Assembly (NCBI GenBank): GCA_964525185.1
Contig: CAZGFQ010000065.1
Coordinates: 1 to 5,722 of the forward strand
Origin: JABHGY01 sp964525185
GTDB taxonomy: Bacteria > Fidelibacterota > Marinisomatia > Marinisomatales > UBA1611
Direction: 5' to 3'
Length of the DNA stretch: 5,722 nt
The notes under the pieces were generated by a model. That model saw nothing but the letters and a program-made list of their open reading frames with translations. It had not been told where the DNA came from and ran no database searches. A program made the translations under genes and the position numbers. Shown piece after piece: positions 1 through 5,722 of the stretch (the first letter of the stretch is position 1; each line of letters starts with the position of its first letter).

Positions 1-84
1 GCCCGGGTGGCGGAATTGGTAGACGCGCACGGTTCAGGTCCGTGTGTTCGAAAGAACGTGCTGGTTCGAGTCCAGTCCCGGGTA
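1..84 (+). tRNA. tRNA-Leu with anticodon CAG
   Basis: Class II tRNA that folds completely. The acceptor stem is 1-7 with 77-83 (G1 faces U83 as a wobble pair; the other six pairs are Watson-Crick). The D arm carries the usual AATTGGTAGA loop. The anticodon stem 28-32/40-44 has five perfect pairs, with loop 33-39 and anticodon CAG at 35-37, which reads the leucine codon CUG. The long variable arm is a 4-bp stem (46-49/54-57) capped by a GAAA tetraloop. The T arm is 60-64/72-76 with loop TTCGAGT. The discriminator base is A84, as expected for leucine tRNAs. The 3' CCA is not encoded (CAA follows), so it must be added by CCA-transferase. The window begins at the first base of the tRNA, so its promoter is out of view. 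Confidence 0.97.
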
Positions 85-168
85 CAAGTATCGTGTACGC
101 ATTTAGAAAAATAATGATTCCGTGTTGGCAGACCAATATAAAATCTAGTATTTTCCACGACTTATTTT

Positions 169-621
169 ATGACTGCAAAGATTATTTCCACGAACCGAAA
201 AGCGTATCATGAATATCATATTATTGAAACGTATGAAGCAGGGATCGTATTATTAGGTAGCGAAGTAAAAAGCCTTCGTGAAGGAAATGCAAGTTTAAAA
301 GAATCGTATGTAGTGATTCGTAGTGGTGAAGCATTTTTAATAGGTACACATATTCGAGCATATTCCCATACAGGATATGCAGGACATGAACCTGTACGAA
401 ATCGTAAATTGCTGCTTCATAAAAAGGAAATTGGCAAAATTCATTCTAAATTAGCTGAAAAAGGATTAACTGCAGTCCCGTTGAAACTTTATTTTTCAAA
501 AGGAAGGGTAAAAGTTGAATTTGGATTAGCTAAGGGGAAAAAGCTTCACGATAAAAGAGATGCTAAAAAACAAAAAGATATTAAAAGAGAAATGCAGAGA
601 GAAATGGGAAAATATTCATGA
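169..621 (+). CDS. smpB: SsrA-binding protein SmpB
   Basis: SmpB binds tmRNA (ssrA) and brings it to ribosomes stalled on mRNAs lacking a stop codon, so that the peptide is tagged for proteolysis and the ribosome is freed. The 150-residue length is typical. The start is supported by the family-typical N-terminus (IISTNRKAYHEYHI, residues 5-18), followed by the OB-fold hallmark ETYEAGIVLLGSEVKSLR (20-37). Further conserved blocks are THIRAYSH (60-67), the NRKLLLHKKEI stretch (78-88) and the basic tail GKKLHDKRDAKKQKDIKRE (123-141), whose helix is known to enter the empty mRNA channel. No Shine-Dalgarno sequence precedes the ATG; the upstream bases are T-rich. The stop codon overlaps the tyrS start (ATGA), implying translational coupling. 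The partner ssrA gene is not in this window. Confidence 0.97.
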   Translation: MTAKIISTNRKAYHEYHIIETYEAGIVLLGSEVKSLREGNASLKESYVVIRSGEAFLIGTHIRAYSHTGYAGHEPVRNRKLLLHKKEIGKIHSKLAEKGLTAVPLKLYFSKGRVKVEFGLAKGKKLHDKRDAKKQKDIKREMQREMGKYS

Positions 622-1826
622 CATTCTTACCGGTTGATGAACAATTAACATTAATTCGCCGTGGCGCAGAAGAAATAATCCCGGAAGAAGAATTAAAATC
701 GAAGTTAGAAAAATCCATTAAGTCAGGTAAACCATTAACGATTAAACTGGGCTGTGATCCCAGTCGGCCTGATTTGCATATAGGGCATGGTGTTGTTCTA
801 AGAAAATTAAGACATTTTCAAGATTTAGGTCATCAAGCCGTTTTAGTGATTGGTGATTTTACAGCTATGATTGGAGATCCTTCTGGCAGGAATAAAACGC
901 GTCCTCAATTAACATTAAATGATGCAAGAAACAATGCCAAATCCTATGTGGAACAAGCTAAAGCTATACTTGATATAAAAAGTCTTAAAATTGTATATAA
1001 CTCAGAATGGCTAGACCATATGAATTTTTCTGATGTTATTTCGCTTGCTAGTTCATATACTGTAGCACGTATGTTAGAGCGGGATGATTTCACAAAACGA
1101 TTTAAAGATGAAATCCCTATATCTCTCCATGAATTTCTTTACCCTCTGGCTCAAGGACAAGATTCTGTCGAACTTAAATCAGATGTAGAATTAGGTGGAA
1201 CGGATCAAAAATTTAATTTATTAGTTGGACGAGATTTGCAAAGAGCCAACGAACAAAGTCCTCAATGTATTATTACACTTCCATTACTTGAAGGTACAGA
1301 CGGTATTGAAAAAATGTCCAAATCCTATGGGAATCATATAGGGCTTCATGATTCTCCCAATGATATGTTTGGTAAAACATTATCTATCGGGGATGATATG
1401 ATTGAAAAATGGTTTATTCTCGGCGCTGATGCAAATGAAGAAAAAATGGAAAAAGTTCGTGCAGATTTAAATGATCCAAGTGTAAATCCAATGACAGTAA
1501 AAAGAGATTTAGCTCGTTCCATTGTTGCCCTTTATTATTCAGAAGAAGATGCAAAAAAAGCAGAAGCTCATTTTGATAATGTTGTGGTATCGAAAGGGGT
1601 TCCTGATGATATGCCTATATTCGAATTATCCGAGGATAAATCTATAGTTGATATCATTTCAGAAGCCGGGCTCCTTCAAAGCAAAAGTGAAGCGAGAAGA
1701 ATGATTAAACAGGGTGCAGTAAAATTAAATGATGAAAAAATATTAGATATTCAAGCCATGTTGGCTTTTAGTAACAATGAACATATTTTAAAAGTAGGAA
1801 AGAGACGATTCTTAAAAATAATATGA
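618..1826 (+). CDS. tyrS: Tyrosyl-tRNA synthetase (TyrZ-like, KMSKS type)
   Basis: Cytoplasmic class I aminoacyl-tRNA synthetase that charges tRNA-Tyr with tyrosine using ATP. At 402 residues it has the usual length. The Rossmann catalytic domain carries the HIGH signature exactly (54-57, in PDLHIGHGVVL) and VIGDFTAMIGDPSGRNKTRP (77-96). ELGGTDQKFNLLVGR (191-205) forms part of the tyrosine/tRNA site. The second ATP signature is KMSKS (232-236). KMSKS rather than KFGKT/S places it with the TyrZ/TyrRZ-type bacterial enzymes rather than the E. coli TyrS type. Residues about 340-402 look like an S4 RNA-binding domain (SKSEARRMIKQGAVKLN at 355-371), which contacts the long variable arm of tRNA-Tyr. 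The start overlaps the smpB stop by 4 bases, with only a weak GGGA (606-609) upstream. The stop overlaps the next gene by 4 bases. No T-box leader is possible here because there is no leader. Confidence 0.97.
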   Translation: MTFLPVDEQLTLIRRGAEEIIPEEELKSKLEKSIKSGKPLTIKLGCDPSRPDLHIGHGVVLRKLRHFQDLGHQAVLVIGDFTAMIGDPSGRNKTRPQLTLNDARNNAKSYVEQAKAILDIKSLKIVYNSEWLDHMNFSDVISLASSYTVARMLERDDFTKRFKDEIPISLHEFLYPLAQGQDSVELKSDVELGGTDQKFNLLVGRDLQRANEQSPQCIITLPLLEGTDGIEKMSKSYGNHIGLHDSPNDMFGKTLSIGDDMIEKWFILGADANEEKMEKVRADLNDPSVNPMTVKRDLARSIVALYYSEEDAKKAEAHFDNVVVSKGVPDDMPIFELSEDKSIVDIISEAGLLQSKSEARRMIKQGAVKLNDEKILDIQAMLAFSNNEHILKVGKRRFLKII

Positions 1827-3445
1827 TTAAAAAAACACTTGTGGGAATTATTCTAATTTCCATTTCTTTATTTTCTTGTAATTCATTCAGTAACCAAAAA
1901 CCCAAATTAGTCGTTGTAATGGTTGTGGACCAAATGCGTCCAGATTTACTTACGCGGTACGATTCATTATTTACCGGTGGATTTCGGTGGCTCATTGATC
2001 ATGGAACTTGGCTTACCAATACACATCATGAACATGGCTATACAGCAACAGGGCCAGGACATTTTGTGATTGGTTCAGGTCGGTATCCTGGTCCAAATGG
2101 ATTAATGGGAAATTCTTTTTATGATCCACATTTAGAAAAAAGAGTCAATTGCGTAGAAGACCCCAATGCCAAGGTAATTGATAATACTGGAAATGCACGA
2201 TCCTATTCTCGATATAAAAATTCAGCATTAGGAGATTGGATTAAAGATTCTGACCCCAAATCAAAAGTAATTTCTGTTGCAGGAAAGGATAGAGCGGCCG
2301 TATTACTTGGTGGACAAAAACCCGATTTGGCTATCTATTACAATTATGGTGAATCCTTCATTATTTCCGATTATTATACCGATTCGAACCCGAAGTGGTT
2401 AACTGACTTTAATTCAACAATGAATATACCTAGTTATAAAGATTCACTATGGCATCGGTCCTTAGATGAAAAGGTCTATTTACAATATTCAAGACCGGAT
2501 TATTTTGATGGTGAAGTAGATGAATATTTAAAAGAACCTTATTCTCCAACATTTCCAATTGGGATTGAACCAACCGAAGAAGCAAAATCATTTTTTATGG
2601 GGCGCCCCTGGTTTGAACGTACTTTGCTCGAATTAGCTGGTACAGTTGTAAAAGAAGAATCATTAGGAATGGACAATCATTCTGATATTCTTTTTGTTGG
2701 TTTTTCTGCCATGGATTGGATGATTCATGATTATGGCCCTTATTCACAAGAAATAATGGATGCCATGATAAAATTGGATCGTTACATAAATATGTTTTTT
2801 CTCCAATTAGATCAAACGGTTGGGCTTGATAATATACAATTTGTATTAACGGCTGATCATGGTGGATTGCCCTTACCGGAGTGGCTTAAATCACAAGGGA
2901 TTGATGCGGGTCGATTTGACCTCAAACAAGTGAAAGAAGCGCGAGAATGGATTGAAGATGAAATCACAGAAAAATATGGTAAAGATCTATATATTAGAGA
3001 TGGATATAACTATTTTCTTAATCATAATCTCATTGAGAAAAATGAAGCGAATCCTGATTCAATTATATCTATAATTAAAGATTATTTATTGAGAATTGAT
3101 GGAATTGGATTTGTATTAACACCGGATGAAATAAAAAATGGAGATCAAAACAATCCCATTTATTCCAGATATGTGAATATGTTACATCCTACGATGAGTC
3201 CCGATCTTATATCTATCCCTGAGCCTAATTGGATTTATCGCCATCCGCATGGCACAAGTCACGGAAGTCCATACGATTATGATACACATGTTCCATTACT
3301 ATTTTCGCAAATGAATAACGCCAAGAAGAATTTAGATCAAAAAGTAGAAACAGTGGACATTGCTCCCACTATTGCAAAATTAATGGGTATAACTATTCCA
3401 TCCGACGTGGATGGATCAGCTATTTCTTCCATATTGAATCAATAA
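1823..3445 (+). CDS. pafA: PafA-like alkaline phosphatase, predicted lipoprotein
   Basis: Member of the alkaline phosphatase/NPP superfamily that hydrolyses phosphate monoesters outside the cytoplasm with a two-zinc site. The N-terminus is a lipoprotein-type signal: MIKK, a hydrophobic run, then LFSC with the lipid-attached Cys at residue 19. Every catalytic position I recall for Elizabethkingia PafA is present. These are D36 (VVDQM), nucleophile T76 (TGPGH), N97 (MGNSFYD), the phosphate-contacting K155 and R157 (AGKDR), D298 and H302 (SAMDWMIHD), D345-H346 (TADHGG) and H480 (GTSHGS). The K-x-R pair and the N fit monoesterases of the PafA group rather than NPP diesterases. The 540-residue length also matches PafA (about 546). 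It overlaps tyrS by 4 bases and lies 6 bases before the propeller gene. No Shine-Dalgarno or Pho-box-like repeat is visible upstream, so phosphate-independent expression is plausible but unproven. The exact substrate is inferred; another phosphoesterase specificity is possible. Confidence 0.9.
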   Translation: MIKKTLVGIILISISLFSCNSFSNQKPKLVVVMVVDQMRPDLLTRYDSLFTGGFRWLIDHGTWLTNTHHEHGYTATGPGHFVIGSGRYPGPNGLMGNSFYDPHLEKRVNCVEDPNAKVIDNTGNARSYSRYKNSALGDWIKDSDPKSKVISVAGKDRAAVLLGGQKPDLAIYYNYGESFIISDYYTDSNPKWLTDFNSTMNIPSYKDSLWHRSLDEKVYLQYSRPDYFDGEVDEYLKEPYSPTFPIGIEPTEEAKSFFMGRPWFERTLLELAGTVVKEESLGMDNHSDILFVGFSAMDWMIHDYGPYSQEIMDAMIKLDRYINMFFLQLDQTVGLDNIQFVLTADHGGLPLPEWLKSQGIDAGRFDLKQVKEAREWIEDEITEKYGKDLYIRDGYNYFLNHNLIEKNEANPDSIISIIKDYLLRIDGIGFVLTPDEIKNGDQNNPIYSRYVNMLHPTMSPDLISIPEPNWIYRHPHGTSHGSPYDYDTHVPLLFSQMNNAKKNLDQKVETVDIAPTIAKLMGITIPSDVDGSAISSILNQ

Positions 3446-3451
3446 ACCTAA

Positions 3452-4600
3452 ATGAAAATTGTATTATTTATGTTACTCATTGTTTCAACAATGTTCGCAA
3501 CAGAACCTATTTTTGGCGACAGGCAAAATTGGGGAGAATTATCATTAAACGACATTGATGAAGCTTCTGGTTTAGTGGCGAGCCAAAAAAATGAAAATGT
3601 ATTTTGGACGCATAATGATTCTGGTGGAGATAATTGTTTATATGCATTTAACGCTAATGGGCAACATCTAGGACGATATTATTTACAAGGTTTTTCATTG
3701 AGAGATTGGGAAGATTTAAGCATCGGTCCAGGGCCGATTCAAGATTCTTCTTATTTATATGTTGGAGAGATTGGCGATAATAGTGCCCAATATAATGAAA
3801 AATATATTTATCGATTATTAGAGCCAACAGTGTCAAGCACTCAATCTCCGGTGAATATTACATTGTCAGATGTCGAAACGATTACGGTCATTTATCCGGA
3901 TCAAAAAAGAGATGCAGAAACCTTGTTGATAGACCCATGGACTAAAGATTTATATATATTTTCAAAGAGAGAAGAATTCAATAAAATTTATCAAATTCCT
4001 TTCCCACAATCTGTAACAAATGTCATTACTGCAGAATTAGTAGGAACAGTGGATTTATATCCTAACCAAAATAATTCCGGAAATCAATCTACTTGGCTTG
4101 TAGCAGGTGAAATGTCAACAGATGGTTTTGAAATAGTGTTGAAATCGTATGAACATATTATGTATTACTCTCGAGAAGAAAATGGCTCATTTATGTCAGC
4201 ATTCGATTCAGATCCTGTCATCGTACCATATATTCCGGAAACACAAGGAGAAGCACTGGCATGGCTTCCAAATGGTTTTGGCTACTTTACTGTTAGTGAA
4301 GAAAATAATGGAATTCCTGCTTACTTATATTTTTATCCTAGAACCGTTGGATGTATGGATACACTAGCTAATAATTGGAATCCGTATGCTGAAGAGACTG
4401 ACGGCAGTTGCGTATATGATCCGTTACTAGGAGATATAAATCAAGACGGAGAACTGAGTCTCCATGATGCACTGCTAAGCATTAACTATATATTGGGTCT
4501 GACTGAATTAAATCCTGAACAAATCTTAGCAGGAGATATGGATGGTGACGGGCATATAAATATCTTTGATGTTTTCTTATTATTGAAAAATATCATTTAA
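3452..4600 (+). CDS. Secreted phytase-like beta-propeller protein with C-terminal dockerin-like tail
   Basis: Exported protein of unknown activity. Residues 1-16 form a Sec signal peptide (MK, then a hydrophobic core, ending near FA-TE). Residues about 25-297 resemble the uncharacterised secreted family with EASGLVAS (37-44), WTHNDSGGDN (52-61), RDWEDLSIGPGP (84-95), YVGEIGDN (103-110), RDAETLLIDP (153-162) and QGEALAWLP (265-273). By these motifs it looks like a phytase/esterase-like beta-propeller; the recurring D/E pairs could bind metal at the channel. Next comes a short Cys-bracketed module (C301 to C320, ending DGSC). Last is a dockerin-type calcium-binding pair: D328, N330, D332, E334, S336, D339 and D362, D364, D366, H368, N370, D373, each in the D-x-N/D-x-D-G pattern followed by a hydrophobic helix. 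Such tails are common on exported proteins of marine FCB-group bacteria. The gene starts 6 bases after pafA without a ribosome binding site, so the two are probably cotranscribed. Substrate and reaction are unknown. Confidence 0.8.
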   Translation: MKIVLFMLLIVSTMFATEPIFGDRQNWGELSLNDIDEASGLVASQKNENVFWTHNDSGGDNCLYAFNANGQHLGRYYLQGFSLRDWEDLSIGPGPIQDSSYLYVGEIGDNSAQYNEKYIYRLLEPTVSSTQSPVNITLSDVETITVIYPDQKRDAETLLIDPWTKDLYIFSKREEFNKIYQIPFPQSVTNVITAELVGTVDLYPNQNNSGNQSTWLVAGEMSTDGFEIVLKSYEHIMYYSREENGSFMSAFDSDPVIVPYIPETQGEALAWLPNGFGYFTVSEENNGIPAYLYFYPRTVGCMDTLANNWNPYAEETDGSCVYDPLLGDINQDGELSLHDALLSINYILGLTELNPEQILAGDMDGDGHINIFDVFLLLKNII

Positions 4601-4612
4601 TATTATTATTAA
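4583..4612 (+). promoter_or_regulatory. Possible sigma-70-type promoter for the CNNM-family gene
   Basis: TTGAAA at 4583-4588 matches the -35 consensus at 5 of 6 positions. Possible -10 elements are TATTAT at 4604-4609 (15-base spacer) or TATTAA at 4607-4612 (18-base spacer). It straddles the end of the propeller gene and the 65-base gap, the only intergenic gap within the protein-coding run longer than a few bases. The area is so AT-rich that chance matches are expected, so this is tentative. The downstream gene could equally be transcribed by readthrough from the operon. Confidence 0.22.
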
Positions 4613-4665
4613 AGCATGATAAAGATTACCCTACTCATTAAAACTAGAATTAAATTTAAACGAAT

Positions 4666-5712
4666 ATGACATACTTGATTTTTTATTTTACTCTAGCATT
4701 AGCAGTATCATTTATCTGTTCGCTATTAGAGTCTGCTTTATTGTCCATTTCTCATGCGCACGTTGCTGTGTTAGTAAAGGAAGGGAAGAAAAGTGCAATT
4801 CTATTTGAAAAATTAAAACAAAATATAAATAGACCCTTAGCTGCCATTCTTACAATAAATACGATTGCCCATACATTAGGCGCCGCAGGTGTGGGTGCCC
4901 AAATTCATACACTTTTTGGCAATGAATGGGTAGCATTTGCCTCAGCTATAATGACTTTCGCAATCCTTATATTTTCTGAAATTATTCCAAAAACTTTGGG
5001 ATCTGTATATGCAAAATCTTTATTAACCTTTTCTGCTTATACCATTAAAATAATGATGATTATTACACTACCATTTGTGTGGCTCTCAGAATCATTATCT
5101 GGCCTATTTCAGCATAAAGGTGAAAATGGAAAAAAAGTATCTCGTGATGAGTTAGTTGCTATGGCAGAAATGGGAGAAGATGAAGGATCAATAGACGAAC
5201 AAGAAAGTGATATTATTGAAAATCTGATGAAATTGGATGATGTAAAAGCAGAAGATGTTATGACACCGAGGTCGGTTGTATTTGCTCTCCATAAAGACCA
5301 AACAGTTGCGGATGTATCTCAGAAGTATTCTCCAATAATATTTTCTCGTATTCCTGTCTTTGATAGTGGCTTAGATGAAATTGTAGGATTTGTTCAGCGA
5401 TTCCATATCATGAATAAACAGGCAGAAGATAAATTTGATGTACAGATTAAGCAAATCATGGAAGATGTCCATACTGTATTAGACAGTGATTCTGTGTCCG
5501 ATATATTGAACACATTTGTAAAAAGACGTGAACAAATATTTATTGTCGAAGATGAATTTGGTACAACAACTGGTATTATTACATTGGAAGATGCCATTGA
5601 AACATTATTAGGTGTAGAAATAGTAGATGAAATGGATAGTGTTGTGGATATGCGAAAATTAGCAGCAGCAAAATTGGCAAGAGAACGTGCAGAACGAAAT
5701 TCTAATAATTAA
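4666..5712 (+). CDS. CNNM/DUF21-CBS membrane protein, short form without CorC domain
   Basis: Inner-membrane protein of the CNNM/CorC (often called hemolysin-like) family, whose members move or regulate Mg2+ and other divalent cations. Residues 1-145 form the DUF21 membrane domain, with hydrophobic segments near 2-25, 57-80, 86-108 and 115-142. Family motifs are SLLES (19-23), ILTINTIAHTLGAA (61-74) and FSEIIPKTLGS (103-113); the polar residues S19, S23, N65 and E105 lie where the cation site is known in family structures. A cytosolic acidic linker (160-185) leads to paired CBS domains with EDVMTPR (196-202), FSRIPVFDSGLDEIVGFV (226-243) and FGTTTGIITLEDAIETLLG (298-316), an ATP/adenosine-binding type. 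After VDEMD (320-324) the protein ends in a basic helix rich in Ala, Arg and Lys. Full-length relatives of about 420-440 residues carry a further CorC domain, which is absent here. No frameshift is visible and the TAA is clean, so this looks like a natural short form. The ion transported is inferred. Confidence 0.9.
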   Translation: MTYLIFYFTLALAVSFICSLLESALLSISHAHVAVLVKEGKKSAILFEKLKQNINRPLAAILTINTIAHTLGAAGVGAQIHTLFGNEWVAFASAIMTFAILIFSEIIPKTLGSVYAKSLLTFSAYTIKIMMIITLPFVWLSESLSGLFQHKGENGKKVSRDELVAMAEMGEDEGSIDEQESDIIENLMKLDDVKAEDVMTPRSVVFALHKDQTVADVSQKYSPIIFSRIPVFDSGLDEIVGFVQRFHIMNKQAEDKFDVQIKQIMEDVHTVLDSDSVSDILNTFVKRREQIFIVEDEFGTTTGIITLEDAIETLLGVEIVDEMDSVVDMRKLAAAKLARERAERNSNN

Positions 5713-5722
5713 ATAATTGTTT

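Noticed and set aside
82..98. Inverted repeat GTACA / TGTAC with a 7-base loop after the tRNA, a possible terminator.
   Set aside because: The stem is only 5 bp, overlaps the tRNA acceptor stem and has no T-run after it, so it is probably chance.
125..151. TTGGCA and TAGTAT as a possible promoter before smpB.
   Set aside because: The spacer is only 15 bases and the -10 matches 4 of 6 positions in AT-rich DNA. smpB could also be read from the tRNA promoter. A TATAAA at 137-142 has no good -35 partner.
1768..1995. Minus-strand open frame of 75 codons across the tyrS/pafA junction.
   Set aside because: It is antisense to the conserved ends of two firmly identified genes and resembles no known family.
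3654..3836. Minus-strand open frame of 60 codons inside the propeller gene.
   Set aside because: It lies opposite conserved propeller motifs and has no supporting start signal or recognisable protein features.
4149..4367. Plus-strand 72-codon frame inside the propeller gene, considered as evidence of a frameshift.
   Set aside because: The main frame stays open and keeps family motifs (QGEALAWLP) through this stretch, so there is no frameshift.
4601..4665. Gap between the propeller and CNNM-family genes, checked for a terminator or small RNA.
   Set aside because: It is AT-rich with no GC-rich hairpin and T-run; nothing beyond a tentative promoter could be supported.
5394..5597. Minus-strand open frame of 67 codons inside the CNNM-family gene.
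   Set aside because: It is a shadow of the conserved second CBS domain.
5713..5722. Possible terminator after the CNNM-family gene.
   Set aside because: Only 10 bases remain in the window, too few to judge.

Overview
This 5.7-kb, AT-rich window is ordinary bacterial chromosome, with every gene on the + strand. It reads as a marine Candidatus Marinimicrobia (SAR406)-type or related FCB-group (Bacteroidota-like) bacterium. This is an inference from three things: almost no Shine-Dalgarno sequences before the starts, a secreted protein ending in a Cys-bracketed GC-D-x-A-N-x-P-DGSC module plus a dockerin-like calcium-binding pair, and a PafA-type alkaline phosphatase lipoprotein.

Layout: a complete tRNA-Leu(CAG) gene at 1-84, then an 84-base spacer, then a tightly packed run of four genes. 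These are smpB (trans-translation), tyrS (tyrosyl-tRNA synthetase, KMSKS/TyrZ type), a PafA-like periplasmic or outer-membrane alkaline phosphatase, and a secreted phytase-like beta-propeller with a C-terminal dockerin-like tail. smpB-tyrS and tyrS-pafA are both joined by 4-base ATGA stop/start overlaps, and pafA is 6 bases from the propeller gene, so the four are very probably one operon. After a 65-base AT-rich gap comes a short CNNM/DUF21-CBS membrane protein, possibly with its own promoter. The window ends 10 bases after its stop.

The genes form two functional groups. The first (tRNA-Leu, smpB, tyrS) is translation housekeeping. The second (pafA, propeller) is exported and probably works on phosphorylated or other organic matter outside the cytoplasm. 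The membrane protein is probably a divalent-cation transporter. Cotranscription of exported phosphatase genes with tyrS may be simple operon packing rather than a functional link.

I see no mobile element, CRISPR array, phage gene, riboswitch or convincing terminator, and no stretch over 300 bases without a gene. No clearly new system is evident. The best leads are the phosphatase/propeller pair, the unknown role of the propeller with its dockerin-like tail, and the CNNM protein lacking a CorC domain.
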